Source: Bacteroidales bacterium (GTDB taxonomy: Bacteria; Bacteroidota; Bacteroidia; Bacteroidales; UBA10428). Taken from it: a stretch of DNA of 7,059 nt. Below are positions 1 to 6,814 of this stretch, one piece after another (positions within the stretch are counted from its first letter, which is position 1; each line of letters starts with the position of its first letter). The position numbers and the translations under genes are program-made. The DNA is taken from assembly GCA_003508755.1 (NCBI GenBank), contig DNTK01000378.1:1-7059 (forward strand), given 5' to 3'. Below the pieces are notes generated by a model. It worked only from the letters and a program-made list of their open reading frames with translations, was not told where the DNA came from and did no database searches.

Positions 1-3000
1 CTCATGGAGCTTCCGGTACCTTCGCAGATTCGGCCCTTGCGGTTACAACGTTCAGTGGATTTAACTATGGACAAACAAAGATTTCATGGAACCTTACAAG
101 CAGGCTTGAAATATGTCCAGTATCGTCAGACACCCTGTTCATTCAACGCGATCAGAATCCCGGAATTGCCAATGCCGGAATGGACAAGGCATTTTGCCTG
201 GTCACACAGGATACACTCCAGGGTAATTTACCCGTTGTTGGAAACGGCAGCTGGAATGTCATTTCCAACCCTTCGGCTACACCTCCTGCATTTTCTCCCA
301 ACAACCTGGTTCCTGATCCACTTTTCTCAGTGAACCCCGGGAACGAAGGATTATACCAGCTTGAATGGCAACTAATAAATGGAACATGCATAAGCCGCGA
401 TACGGTATCCATTGATTTTGGTGTGCCCGTACCTCAGGCAAATGCCGGTAACGACACCGTTGCTTGTGGTTACGATTATGAAATGCATGGAAACAGCATC
501 GCCCTGGGCCAGGGAACATGGACCCGATTATCGGGGCCGGGGCCAGTAACTTTTACGCCCGATAATCACACGCCCAATACTATTTCTACCTTTACACCCG
601 GTAACGAAGGGCTGTACTCCTTCGAGTGGATGTTCACCAGTGGTTCATGTCCTCCAACCTCCGATACGGTAAATATCGAAATCACCATTGCTCCGCTGCC
701 ACCGGTATTCACCGACCTGCAATCATGTGGCCCCGATACTTTTTCAATAACTGTTCCTGCGGGTAACCCAAGAAATGTGGCTTATTGGTATACTTCCGAT
801 ACCGCTTCAGCTCATTTCTACAAAGGAAATACCTATGAAACCGGCGTGCTTTCAAACAGCACCAGCTACTATATTAAACTGCGCGATACCATTTCTACTT
901 GCGAGAGTAACAGAAATCCTTTGCACGTTACCATTGATGAAGTACCCGATGTTCCGGTTTTAACCGGCGACACCCTTTGCAAGCCGGGTCAGGGAATTCT
1001 ATCAGGCATCCCCCAGCCTCCGGCCAATACAGTAATATGGCATTCCAATCCTGCGGAAGGTGCCATTGATACGAATAACGTATTGTTGGTTGATACGCTC
1101 AGTACTTCGCAGTATTTTCATGGACGAGGACTAAATACATTAACCGGCTGCCTGAGTGATTTCGATTCGATAAGGGTAATCGTGTATTCAGAAATTCCTC
1201 CACCAACCACTTATCATGATTCGGCCTGCGGAAGTTCTTCATTTGTTTTGCGCGCAGATAAAACCTACATCGGCAATACACTTTTCTGGTACGATGCCAA
1301 TTACAACTTCATTAACATCGGCGATACCCTGATCACAGGAATTGTTGATACCAGCACCGTATATTACGTAGCTGAATACAACCCGATTACCTTTTGCCAG
1401 AGTGATTTTGCTGCGGCCAATATTACCATAAACAGTGTTCCGGGTCTTCCTCAAATTCAGGATACGGCAAGTTGTGGTGCTTCCACCTTTGTTTTGCACC
1501 CCACGGGCGACTTATCTACTAGTACCTTTCGCTGGTACGACTCTCCGGTAACTACTGCCTTGCTTGCCGAAGCAGATAGCTTTACCACACCATTGCTTAT
1601 TGCCAATGCATCATACTGGGTAGCTGGTTACAATACCGCTACCGGTTGCGAGGGGCTGCGTGAACAGGTTGATGTAGATATCTACCCAAGTCCCGGCAAT
1701 ATTGATATTCTGGGGCCCACGCTGGTATTAAAAGATCAGAACGATGTGGTATTTTTTATCATTAATGGTCAACCTGGTTCGACCTATACATGGGATATCC
1801 CGGCAGAAATAGTAGTAGAATCAAACATGAACGATTTTGTTCGCCTGGCTTTTCCAACCAAAGGAACCTTTACTCTCTCAGCCCAGGAAAGAACAGTGGA
1901 TGGATGCGAGGGTACCCCTGTATTTCATAGCATCACAGTTATTGAGGACTCAATGGCTGTAGATATTGGCGAACTCGATCAAAATGCCTGTACCGCCGAA
2001 CCTTTCGAAATTAAGCCTTGGCTGTTTGGTGGAACACCGCCTTATATCTACCACTGGACAGGTAACAGTGAATACCTGACATCAACCAATACACTGTTTA
2101 CCACCTTCCTGCCTCCGGGTACAGGCAGCTATACTTTGTACCTTGAAGTGGTGGATGTAAACTTAAAAGTTGCCTACGATTCTGTGGTTATTACCGTTCA
2201 TGAATCTCCGAGCACCTCAATTTTAAATACAGATACTGTTGCCTGTGTTGACGAAAACTACAGAATAAATACAGCCAGTATCGGGGCATCACCTTTTACG
2301 CATATTTGGTCAGGTCCTATTCACCGGCTCGATAATTATACCATTGCAAATCCGACCTACATTCCACGCACTGCAGATACTGTTGATTTTTACTATCGGC
2401 TGACCGATATAAACGGATGTCATGCATATGATTCGATTACGGTAGTTTCGGATGAACCCACTGCAGATTTTAACATTCTCGATGATCCAGGCTGCAGTCC
2501 TTTGCATGTTCGGTTTGAAAATACCTCGCAGAACCATGTTGCTTCAAACTGGAATTTTGGTGTGCTTGGTTCATCTGCCGATGAACATCCTGAATTCACA
2601 TTCATTAATACAACTCCTGAGATTCAGTACATTGAAGTGAACCTTTCTGTTGAAAGTCCCTTGGGTTGTACGGATAACGCATCAGAATATGTGATGGTTT
2701 GGCCCAATCCGAATGCAGAAATTACAGCCCTCCCCCAAACAAGCTGTAATCCTGCACATACGTTGCTGGTTTCAACACCTGGCAACAGATATTATCATTG
2801 GAGCTTTGGCGATGAGAGTGTTGATACCACCAGCGGTGCTTTCAATATTTATCATACCTACACAAACAATGGGTTCAGCGATGAAACATTTACTGCCCGC
2901 GTTATCACTGAATCCTCGCTCAACTGCACCGATACCGCCTATTTGGATATTACCGTATTTGCTACCCCGGAAGTGGACTTCCTGGTTACCCCCGAAACAC

Positions 3001-3974
3001 AAACTTTCCCGGATAATTCATTCCACTTAGAAAATGAAACCGAGGGTAACTGGAATTACATCTGGAGTTTTGGCGATGGCCGCGGAAGCACGGAGGAAGA
3101 GCCCGGCGAAGTAGACTATGAAGAGCCGGGTATGTACACCATTACCCTGGCAGCTTCGGGCGATCATTGCAGCGACAGTATCTCAAAATCGGTGAGGTTG
3201 TATCCTTCTCCGCCGGTTGCTGAGTTTAAAGGCGCCGACAATGGATGCATGCCCCATACTGTTACACTTATTAATGGTTCGCTATATGCCGATTCGTACC
3301 TGTGGGAATTTGGCGATGGAAGCATTTCTACTGCCAAAGACCCCACTTATACTTATTACGAACCGGGTATTTATAAAATAAAACTGAAGGTAAGTGGCCC
3401 CGGCGGAGAATCACAATACAGCGATACAACGCGGGTATACATTATTCCTAACTCTTATTTTGAGTTGGCTCCAAGGTATGTATATGTCAATGACGAGCCT
3501 GTACATTATTTCAACCTTTCCGATAATGGCGACGTATTTGAGTGGGATTTCGGTGATGGAAATACATCCACAGAACTCAATCCAAAACACATTTATAAAC
3601 AGGAGGGAACCTATAATGTCACATTAAAAGTGTGGACCGATAACGGTTGTTTCGATCTCTATGTGATGGAAAATGCAGTTTTGGTTGAACCATCGGGAAT
3701 TGTTGAGTTTCCGAATGCATTCAGACCAAATTCCAGTATTCCGGAAAACCGTGTTTTCAAGCCAGGAATTATCGACCATGTTGACGATTACCATCTGATG
3801 ATTTTTAACCGCTGGGGGGAACTCATATTTGAAAGTTTTAACCAGGAAACCGGATGGGACGGAATATACAAAGGAAAGGTAGCTAAACAAGACGTGTATA
3901 TATGGAAAGTAAAGGGAACTTACTCCGATGGTAAGGGATTTGTGAAAACCGGGAACGTAACCCTGCTGTATTAG
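1..3974 (+). CDS. Giant modular PKD/Ig-like surface protein with type IX secretion type B C-terminal domain (5' partial)
   Basis: The reading frame is open from the left edge (first full codon at nt 3) to the TAG at 3972-3974, with no start in the window, so 1323 C-terminal residues are visible and the N-terminus and signal peptide are missing. An internal ATG at 180 lies inside a repeat module and is not a credible start. Module order: the end of one 'NAG' module and two full ones (nt 3-698), four Ig-like modules with paired cysteines (699-1697), about three PKD-like modules (1698-2456; the second has a GGTPPYIYHW core at about 2031-2060), five PKD modules (2457-3695) and a gliding-motility-associated C-terminal domain (3696-3971). 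Proteins of this build are exported by the T9SS and displayed on the cell surface, where they act in adhesion or gliding; SprB is the model. A PorP/SprF gene follows after 18 nt, which supports T9SS cargo. Ligand and exact role are unknown. Family assignment is secure; function as an adhesin is inferred. Confidence 0.93.
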   Translation, partial: HGASGTFADSALAVTTFSGFNYGQTKISWNLTSRLEICPVSSDTLFIQRDQNPGIANAGMDKAFCLVTQDTLQGNLPVVGNGSWNVISNPSATPPAFSPNNLVPDPLFSVNPGNEGLYQLEWQLINGTCISRDTVSIDFGVPVPQANAGNDTVACGYDYEMHGNSIALGQGTWTRLSGPGPVTFTPDNHTPNTISTFTPGNEGLYSFEWMFTSGSCPPTSDTVNIEITIAPLPPVFTDLQSCGPDTFSITVPAGNPRNVAYWYTSDTASAHFYKGNTYETGVLSNSTSYYIKLRDTISTCESNRNPLHVTIDEVPDVPVLTGDTLCKPGQGILSGIPQPPANTVIWHSNPAEGAIDTNNVLLVDTLSTSQYFHGRGLNTLTGCLSDFDSIRVIVYSEIPPPTTYHDSACGSSSFVLRADKTYIGNTLFWYDANYNFINIGDTLITGIVDTSTVYYVAEYNPITFCQSDFAAANITINSVPGLPQIQDTASCGASTFVLHPTGDLSTSTFRWYDSPVTTALLAEADSFTTPLLIANASYWVAGYNTATGCEGLREQVDVDIYPSPGNIDILGPTLVLKDQNDVVFFIINGQPGSTYTWDIPAEIVVESNMNDFVRLAFPTKGTFTLSAQERTVDGCEGTPVFHSITVIEDSMAVDIGELDQNACTAEPFEIKPWLFGGTPPYIYHWTGNSEYLTSTNTLFTTFLPPGTGSYTLYLEVVDVNLKVAYDSVVITVHESPSTSILNTDTVACVDENYRINTASIGASPFTHIWSGPIHRLDNYTIANPTYIPRTADTVDFYYRLTDINGCHAYDSITVVSDEPTADFNILDDPGCSPLHVRFENTSQNHVASNWNFGVLGSSADEHPEFTFINTTPEIQYIEVNLSVESPLGCTDNASEYVMVWPNPNAEITALPQTSCNPAHTLLVSTPGNRYYHWSFGDESVDTTSGAFNIYHTYTNNGFSDETFTARVITESSLNCTDTAYLDITVFATPEVDFLVTPETQTFPDNSFHLENETEGNWNYIWSFGDGRGSTEEEPGEVDYEEPGMYTITLAASGDHCSDSISKSVRLYPSPPVAEFKGADNGCMPHTVTLINGSLYADSYLWEFGDGSISTAKDPTYTYYEPGIYKIKLKVSGPGGESQYSDTTRVYIIPNSYFELAPRYVYVNDEPVHYFNLSDNGDVFEWDFGDGNTSTELNPKHIYKQEGTYNVTLKVWTDNGCFDLYVMENAVLVEPSGIVEFPNAFRPNSSIPENRVFKPGIIDHVDDYHLMIFNRWGELIFESFNQETGWDGIYKGKVAKQDVYIWKVKGTYSDGKGFVKTGNVTLLY
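3..698 (+). repeat. Two and a half tandem 'NAG...GTW...PGNEGLY' protein modules in the surface protein
   Basis: Two full modules of about 90 and 87 residues lie at nt 168-437 and 438-698, preceded by the tail of a third (3-167). Each full module starts with NAG followed by an acidic residue and a cysteine, has GNGSW or GQGTW about 25-30 residues in, then PGNEGLY followed by an aromatic/EW motif, a second cysteine (61-64 residues after the first) and DTV at the end. The partial first module shows the matching W, C and SSDTL positions. Similar segments are common in large secreted Bacteroidota proteins with a gliding-motility C-terminal domain. The cysteine pairs probably form disulfides outside the cytoplasm. 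The repeat is visible at protein level only; the DNA copies have diverged. Confidence 0.8.
699..1697 (+). repeat. Four tandem Ig-like modules with paired cysteines
   Basis: Four modules of 82-84 residues follow one another at about nt 699-950, 951-1199, 1200-1445 and 1446-1697. Each opens with a proline-rich linker and a cysteine (SCG, LCK, ACG, SCG). A W or FW strand follows (YWY, IWH, FWY, RWY), then an aromatic YY, YF or YW before the last strands (SYYIKL, SQYFHG, VYYVAE, SYWVAG), and a second cysteine in an S/T-x-C or TGC context. The two cysteines are 56-58 residues apart in every copy, a regular spacing that suggests one disulfide per domain. The pattern resembles the Ig-like 'Ig_7' type repeats of Bacteroidota surface proteins; that family name is from memory and untested. 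Copies three and four are the most alike. Confidence 0.8.
2457..3695 (+). repeat. Five tandem PKD modules
   Basis: Five beta-sandwich modules of about 80-90 residues are marked by the PKD core W-x-F-G-D. The core tryptophan codons are at nt 2550 (WNFGVLG, degenerate), 2799 (WSFGDES), 3063 (WSFGDGRGS), 3303 (WEFGDGSIS) and 3543 (WDFGDGNTS). The later modules also have the usual downstream pattern of P-x-x-x-Y or H-x-Y, then G-x-Y or G-T-Y and alternating hydrophobics (for example GIYKIKLKV, GTYNVTLKV). PKD domains act as spacers or stalks and sometimes in glycan or protein binding. Conservation rises toward the C-terminus, with the first copy having lost the G-D-G turn. Confidence 0.88.
3696..3971 (+). 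other. Type B T9SS C-terminal targeting domain (gliding motility-associated) encoded region
   Basis: The last 92 residues carry the diagnostic run of this domain: EFPNAFRPN near its start, then an F-x-P, YHLMIFNRWGELIFES, GWDGIYKGK, VYIWKV, a DGK turn, and a final TGNVTLLY at the stop codon. This matches the 'gliding motility-associated C-terminal domain' pattern (PNAFTPN, IFNRWG, WDG, VYxW, G-x-V-T-L). It targets proteins for outer-membrane passage by the T9SS. Type B domains are known to depend on a PorP/SprF-like partner, and such a gene lies directly downstream. All landmark residues are present, so the signal should work. Confidence 0.93.
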
Positions 3975-3992
3975 CATTTTCAAAAAGTTACA

Positions 3993-5000
3993 ATGTGTAT
4001 GAGGAGCCGGATTTTTATATGGGTATTTTTAATGGCATCGATGGCAGGTATGGCACAGGACGCACATTTCTCAATGTTCTATTCTTCGTCGCTGTACCTG
4101 GCTCCATCATTTGCAGGGGCAACAGGTAAAAACCGCCTTGCTGCCAGCTACAGAAACCAATGGCCTGAAGCCGATAAAGGGTATGTTACTTATACCTTCT
4201 CGTACGATCATCATTTTGAAAAACTAAACAGTGGTATGGGCGTCTTGTTTTTTAATGATGTCGCTGGTACTGGTAATTTAAGTACTACCAATATTGGCTT
4301 GGTTTACAGTTATGATTTTAACCTTAATCACCTGGTACATATTCGCCCCGGAATGAATTTTATGTATACGCAACGCGGATTGGATTTTAATAATCTGATT
4401 TGGGGTGACCAAATGTCGGCGGCCGGAAATGCACCTGCCTCTGCAGAAGCTGTTGCATACAACAATGTGGGTGACCTGGATTTTTCTGTCTCCCTGCTCA
4501 CCTACGGCGAGAAGTTTTGGGCAGGCTTTACCATCGATCACCTTTTACAACCCAACCAATCGCTATACTACAACGAATTTGAATCGGGCAACCTGGCAAG
4601 AGTGCCGATAAAATATACCGTATTTGGCGGAAGCAAGCACATTGTAAACCAGACTTTACTGCGTCCGATTCCTACTGTGATGCATTTTGCATTTTTATAT
4701 AAACAGCAGGAAGATTACAGCCAGCTCGATTTAGGATTTTACTATTATTACAATCCGCTTGTTCTTGGATTATGGTACCGGGGAATACCAGGCATCAGTA
4801 AAAACAGAAAAAACGATGCGGTAATATTATTAGCAGGATTAAAAACAAAAAATATTAATATTGGCTACAGCTATGATTTTACTGTTTCAAAACTAATCAG
4901 CTCAACCGGCGGTAGTCATGAATTCTCGATTTCTTATACATTCAGCAAACCCACCAAAAAGCGCCGCCCAAAAAAAATGGTGCCATGCCCTGAATTTTAG
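3993..5000 (+). CDS. PorP/SprF family type IX secretion system outer-membrane protein
   Basis: The 335-residue product begins with a basic n-region and hydrophobic core and a likely signal-peptidase cleavage after Ala-Gln (residues 21-22). The mature N-terminus has the family layout: D-x-x-FS near residues 23-27, AP-x-FAG around 37-42, then a Y-R-x-QW at 53-57. The body alternates polar and aromatic residues as in an outer-membrane beta-barrel. The C-terminus is a lysine/arginine-rich stretch ending in VPCPEF, a tail I associate with this family. SprF in F. johnsoniae is required for SprB secretion; the role here is probably to help secrete or anchor the upstream surface protein, whose stop is 18 nt before this start. 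ATG at 3993 gives the listed start; ATG at 3999 (codon 3) is an equal alternative, and no Shine-Dalgarno sequence decides. It is a family paralogue, so a porP or sprF symbol would overstate it. Confidence 0.92.
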   Translation: MCMRSRIFIWVFLMASMAGMAQDAHFSMFYSSSLYLAPSFAGATGKNRLAASYRNQWPEADKGYVTYTFSYDHHFEKLNSGMGVLFFNDVAGTGNLSTTNIGLVYSYDFNLNHLVHIRPGMNFMYTQRGLDFNNLIWGDQMSAAGNAPASAEAVAYNNVGDLDFSVSLLTYGEKFWAGFTIDHLLQPNQSLYYNEFESGNLARVPIKYTVFGGSKHIVNQTLLRPIPTVMHFAFLYKQQEDYSQLDLGFYYYYNPLVLGLWYRGIPGISKNRKNDAVILLAGLKTKNINIGYSYDFTVSKLISSTGGSHEFSISYTFSKPTKKRRPKKMVPCPEF

Positions 5001-5064
5001 GGAAAGCGGACATTTAATCAGAGTCTTTTAAAAAGTCTTTGCTATCTTTTCGTTAAAAAACGAG

Positions 5065-5655
5065 ATGAAAAAATTCCTCATACTTCTTGGTTCTGTTTTA
5101 TTCTTGCTACCTCTTCATGCTCAAAGCGAGCATACAGCATTACTCCTGAGTGATATTCAGGAATTTTATTTCCCCGGCGGGTTTTCTGAACTTTCGGAGC
5201 CTGAAAATGCAGCTGAAAATGCAGCAAAAATTCTTGCTCAGTTCAGAGAGAATGGGGGTGAAATCATCCATGTGCAACATAAGACCAAAACTCAGATGGC
5301 TATACATTCTATGGTTGAAGCACTTAAGGATGAAAAACGCTTTGTGAAAACAGAAATTAATGTATTTAACGGAACCCAAATAAAAGACTACCTGGATAGC
5401 CTCGATACCGATACTCTGGTAATTGCGGGCATGCAAACCCATATGTGTGTGGAAGCCGCAACACGAGCTGCTTACGACTATGGATACAAGGTATTACTCA
5501 TTCATGATGCCTGTGCAACCCGTGAGTTATCATGGGAAAATGTAACCATTGGTGCGGAAGAAGTACATTATTCAACATTAAATACACTCAGGAATTATGC
5601 AGAGGTGATTTCAACAGAAGCATACCTGAAAAGAATTACCAGGCATCAGGAATAA
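5065..5655 (+). CDS. Exported cysteine hydrolase, isochorismatase-like superfamily
   Basis: The product has 196 residues. Residues 1-20 form a classic signal peptide (MKK, a leucine-rich core, then LHAQ), so the mature enzyme is probably periplasmic, or a membrane-attached or secreted form. The rest is the isochorismatase-like alpha/beta fold with a complete apparent catalytic triad: Asp30 in LLLSDIQEFYFPGG, Lys95 in RFVKTEINVFNGT, and nucleophile Cys128 in GMQTHMCVEAATRAAYDYGY. HDACATR at about 147-153 is also typical. This superfamily hydrolyses amides, N-carbamoyl groups or vinyl ethers (nicotinamidase, N-carbamoylsarcosine amidase, isochorismatase); the substrate cannot be told from sequence. 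I see no obvious metal-binding Asp-His-His cluster of true nicotinamidases. It starts 64 nt after the PorP/SprF stop and could be read through from it or have its own weak promoter. No clear ribosome-binding site is visible. Confidence 0.9.
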   Translation: MKKFLILLGSVLFLLPLHAQSEHTALLLSDIQEFYFPGGFSELSEPENAAENAAKILAQFRENGGEIIHVQHKTKTQMAIHSMVEALKDEKRFVKTEINVFNGTQIKDYLDSLDTDTLVIAGMQTHMCVEAATRAAYDYGYKVLLIHDACATRELSWENVTIGAEEVHYSTLNTLRNYAEVISTEAYLKRITRHQE

Positions 5656-5673
5656 AGTGCCTAATTGGGTAGT

Positions 5674-6693
5674 TTATATGTTACGTAATGTGGATCCGCG
5701 CACAATTAATTCCGTTTTAATTTGCTCTACCCGCGTTTCCAGATCCACATCGCTCTGGATGCGCTCAATAAGCATATTTGCTGCTTTCTGCCCCATTTCG
5801 AACCCCTGTTGTTCAATCGAAGTTAAGGGTGGATCAATCATGCTGGCATAAAGTGAGTTTGAGAAGCCAGCTACAGCAATGTCTTTAGGAATGGAATACC
5901 CGGATCGTTTTATAATGGAAATAGCTGTCATCGCCGTTAAGTCGTTTACTGCAAATATGCCATCAACCTTCTTTTCTAACGATAACAGATAGGGTATACA
6001 TTTTTTTGCATGCTGGTCGGTATCGCAGCGTAGAATGATTTCTTCATCCACTTCCAGGTTGTTATCCTTTAAGGCCTGGATGTAACCATTGCGCCTGTTT
6101 CGGCCAATATGCAATTCCTGGCTGGTTGCCAGGTGGGCAACTCGCCGGCATCCCTGCTCGATGAGATGATTAACCGCTTTATAAGCACCCGTAAAATCGT
6201 CGACGATTACCCTGTCGGTATGGGGTATGTTACAAACCCTGTCGTAAAATACCAATGGAATATTGCTGTTTTTTATATCATAAAAATGTTCAAACTTGGT
6301 GGTGGTTTTCGAAACCGAGGCCAGTAAACCATCTACCCGCTTCGAAAGCAATGTTTGAACAATTTCTTTTTCCTTTTCATATTCTTCGTTCGATTGACAA
6401 AAGATAACGGTATATCCGTTCTTATAGGCTATATCTTCAATACCACTCACAACAGAACTGAAAAAGAAATGCACTATTTGAGGAATAAGAACCCCAAGGG
6501 TTCGTGTATTTTTATTTCGCAAGCTAAGGGCAATGGCATTGGGCTCATAATGAAGCTTGTCCGCCAGCTCTTTAACCGCCTTTTTTGTCTTGGGGCTAAT
6601 GTCAGGATGATCCTTGAGCGCTCTGGATACCGTGGATGCGGATATACCAAGTGCACGTGCAATATCTTTAATAGTAACTTGCGAACTCTTCAT
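5674..6693 (-). CDS. LacI/GalR family transcriptional regulator
   Basis: The 339-residue protein has the full family layout. Residues 6-26 (VTIKDIARALGISASTVSRAL) are the helix-turn-helix, with SASTVSRAL as recognition helix. Residues 49-58 (YEPNAIALSL) are the hinge helix whose leucine enters the minor groove. Residues from about 65 on form the periplasmic-binding-protein-like effector domain: TLGVLIP at 65-71, VDGLLA at 120-125, VFYDR at 148-152, NRRNGYIQAL at 199-208 (the position of the effector-contacting arginine in LacI relatives), VDGIFAVNDLTA at 243-254 and DIAVAGFSNS at 271-280. Length is normal and nothing is missing. Such proteins usually bind sugars and repress or activate carbohydrate genes; the effector is unknown. 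ATG at 6693 gives an ideal N-terminus two to six residues before the first helix. The gene converges on the hydrolase across 18 nt. Two LacI-type operator sites lie about 100-120 nt upstream of its start. Confidence 0.95.
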   Translation of the reverse strand: MKSSQVTIKDIARALGISASTVSRALKDHPDISPKTKKAVKELADKLHYEPNAIALSLRNKNTRTLGVLIPQIVHFFFSSVVSGIEDIAYKNGYTVIFCQSNEEYEKEKEIVQTLLSKRVDGLLASVSKTTTKFEHFYDIKNSNIPLVFYDRVCNIPHTDRVIVDDFTGAYKAVNHLIEQGCRRVAHLATSQELHIGRNRRNGYIQALKDNNLEVDEEIILRCDTDQHAKKCIPYLLSLEKKVDGIFAVNDLTAMTAISIIKRSGYSIPKDIAVAGFSNSLYASMIDPPLTSIEQQGFEMGQKAANMLIERIQSDVDLETRVEQIKTELIVRGSTLRNI

Positions 6694-6742
6694 TTCAGCG
6701 TAGATTAGGCTTGATGCATATTTGGTAGTAAATGCATTACTG

Positions 6743-6772
6743 CTAAAATAACCAATTTTAATAATTATTCAA
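6743..6772 (-). promoter_or_regulatory. Candidate Bacteroidota-type promoter of the LacI-family gene
   Basis: Read on the minus strand, TTG (complement of 6770-6772) is followed by exactly 19 nt and then TATTTTAG (complement of 6743-6750). The Bacteroidota consensus is TTTG, about 19-21 nt, TAnnTTTG; here the -7 element has one mismatch and the -33 element keeps TTG. Transcription would start near 6736, leaving a leader of about 43 nt before the ATG at 6693. The operators sit just upstream of the -33 element, not over the start point. Confidence 0.5.
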
Positions 6773-6790
6773 GCACTTTTTATGAAATTT

Positions 6791-6802
6791 GCAAACGTTA
6801 CC
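6791..6802. promoter_or_regulatory. LacI-type operator half-conserved site 1
   Basis: The 12-mer GCAAACGTTACC has a perfect left half-site (GCAAAC) and the central CG step typical of LacI/GalR-family operators, but its right half (GTTACC against GTTTGC) is degraded. The palindromic core is AACGTT. It directly abuts site 2. It lies upstream of the minus-strand regulator gene, so its likely binder is that regulator. Confidence 0.6.
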
Positions 6803-6814
6803 GCAAACGTTTGT
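6803..6814. promoter_or_regulatory. LacI-type operator site 2 (near-perfect palindrome)
   Basis: The 12-mer GCAAACGTTTGT contains a perfect 10-bp palindrome CAAACGTTTG (6804-6813) around a central CG; only the outermost pair (G/T) breaks symmetry. This is very close to the general LacI/GalR-family operator pattern GCAAACGTTTGC. It is the stronger of the two adjoining sites and starts about 110 nt upstream of the regulator's start codon. It could serve autoregulation or a divergent gene beyond the right edge. Confidence 0.75.

Noticed and set aside
180..182. ATG at 180 as the real start of the large surface protein
   Set aside because: The frame stays open upstream to the window edge and the preceding codons encode the tail of a repeat module and the NAG that begins the next; no signal peptide follows the ATG.
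4..333. ATG-initiated 109-codon open frame on the plus strand at the left edge
   Set aside because: It lies in another frame of the surface-protein gene, whose frame is open from nt 3 and continues known repeat modules; the alternative translation has no recognisable motif.
5022..5050. Promoter for the hydrolase gene: agtcttt repeats (5022-5028, 5034-5040) and TATCTTTT at 5043-5050
   Set aside because: TATCTTTT resembles TAnnTTTG with one mismatch, but no TTG or TTTG lies 19-21 nt before it; the 12-bp spaced repeat in an AT-rich gap is not convincing.
5661..5670. Cctaattggg as a terminator hairpin between the convergent genes
   Set aside because: The imperfect 10-bp palindrome leaves no loop and has no adjoining T tract.
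6355..6708. 117-codon open frame on the plus strand opposite the regulator gene
   Set aside because: It is fully antisense to the well-supported helix-turn-helix and effector domain of the LacI-family gene and has no domain-like pattern.
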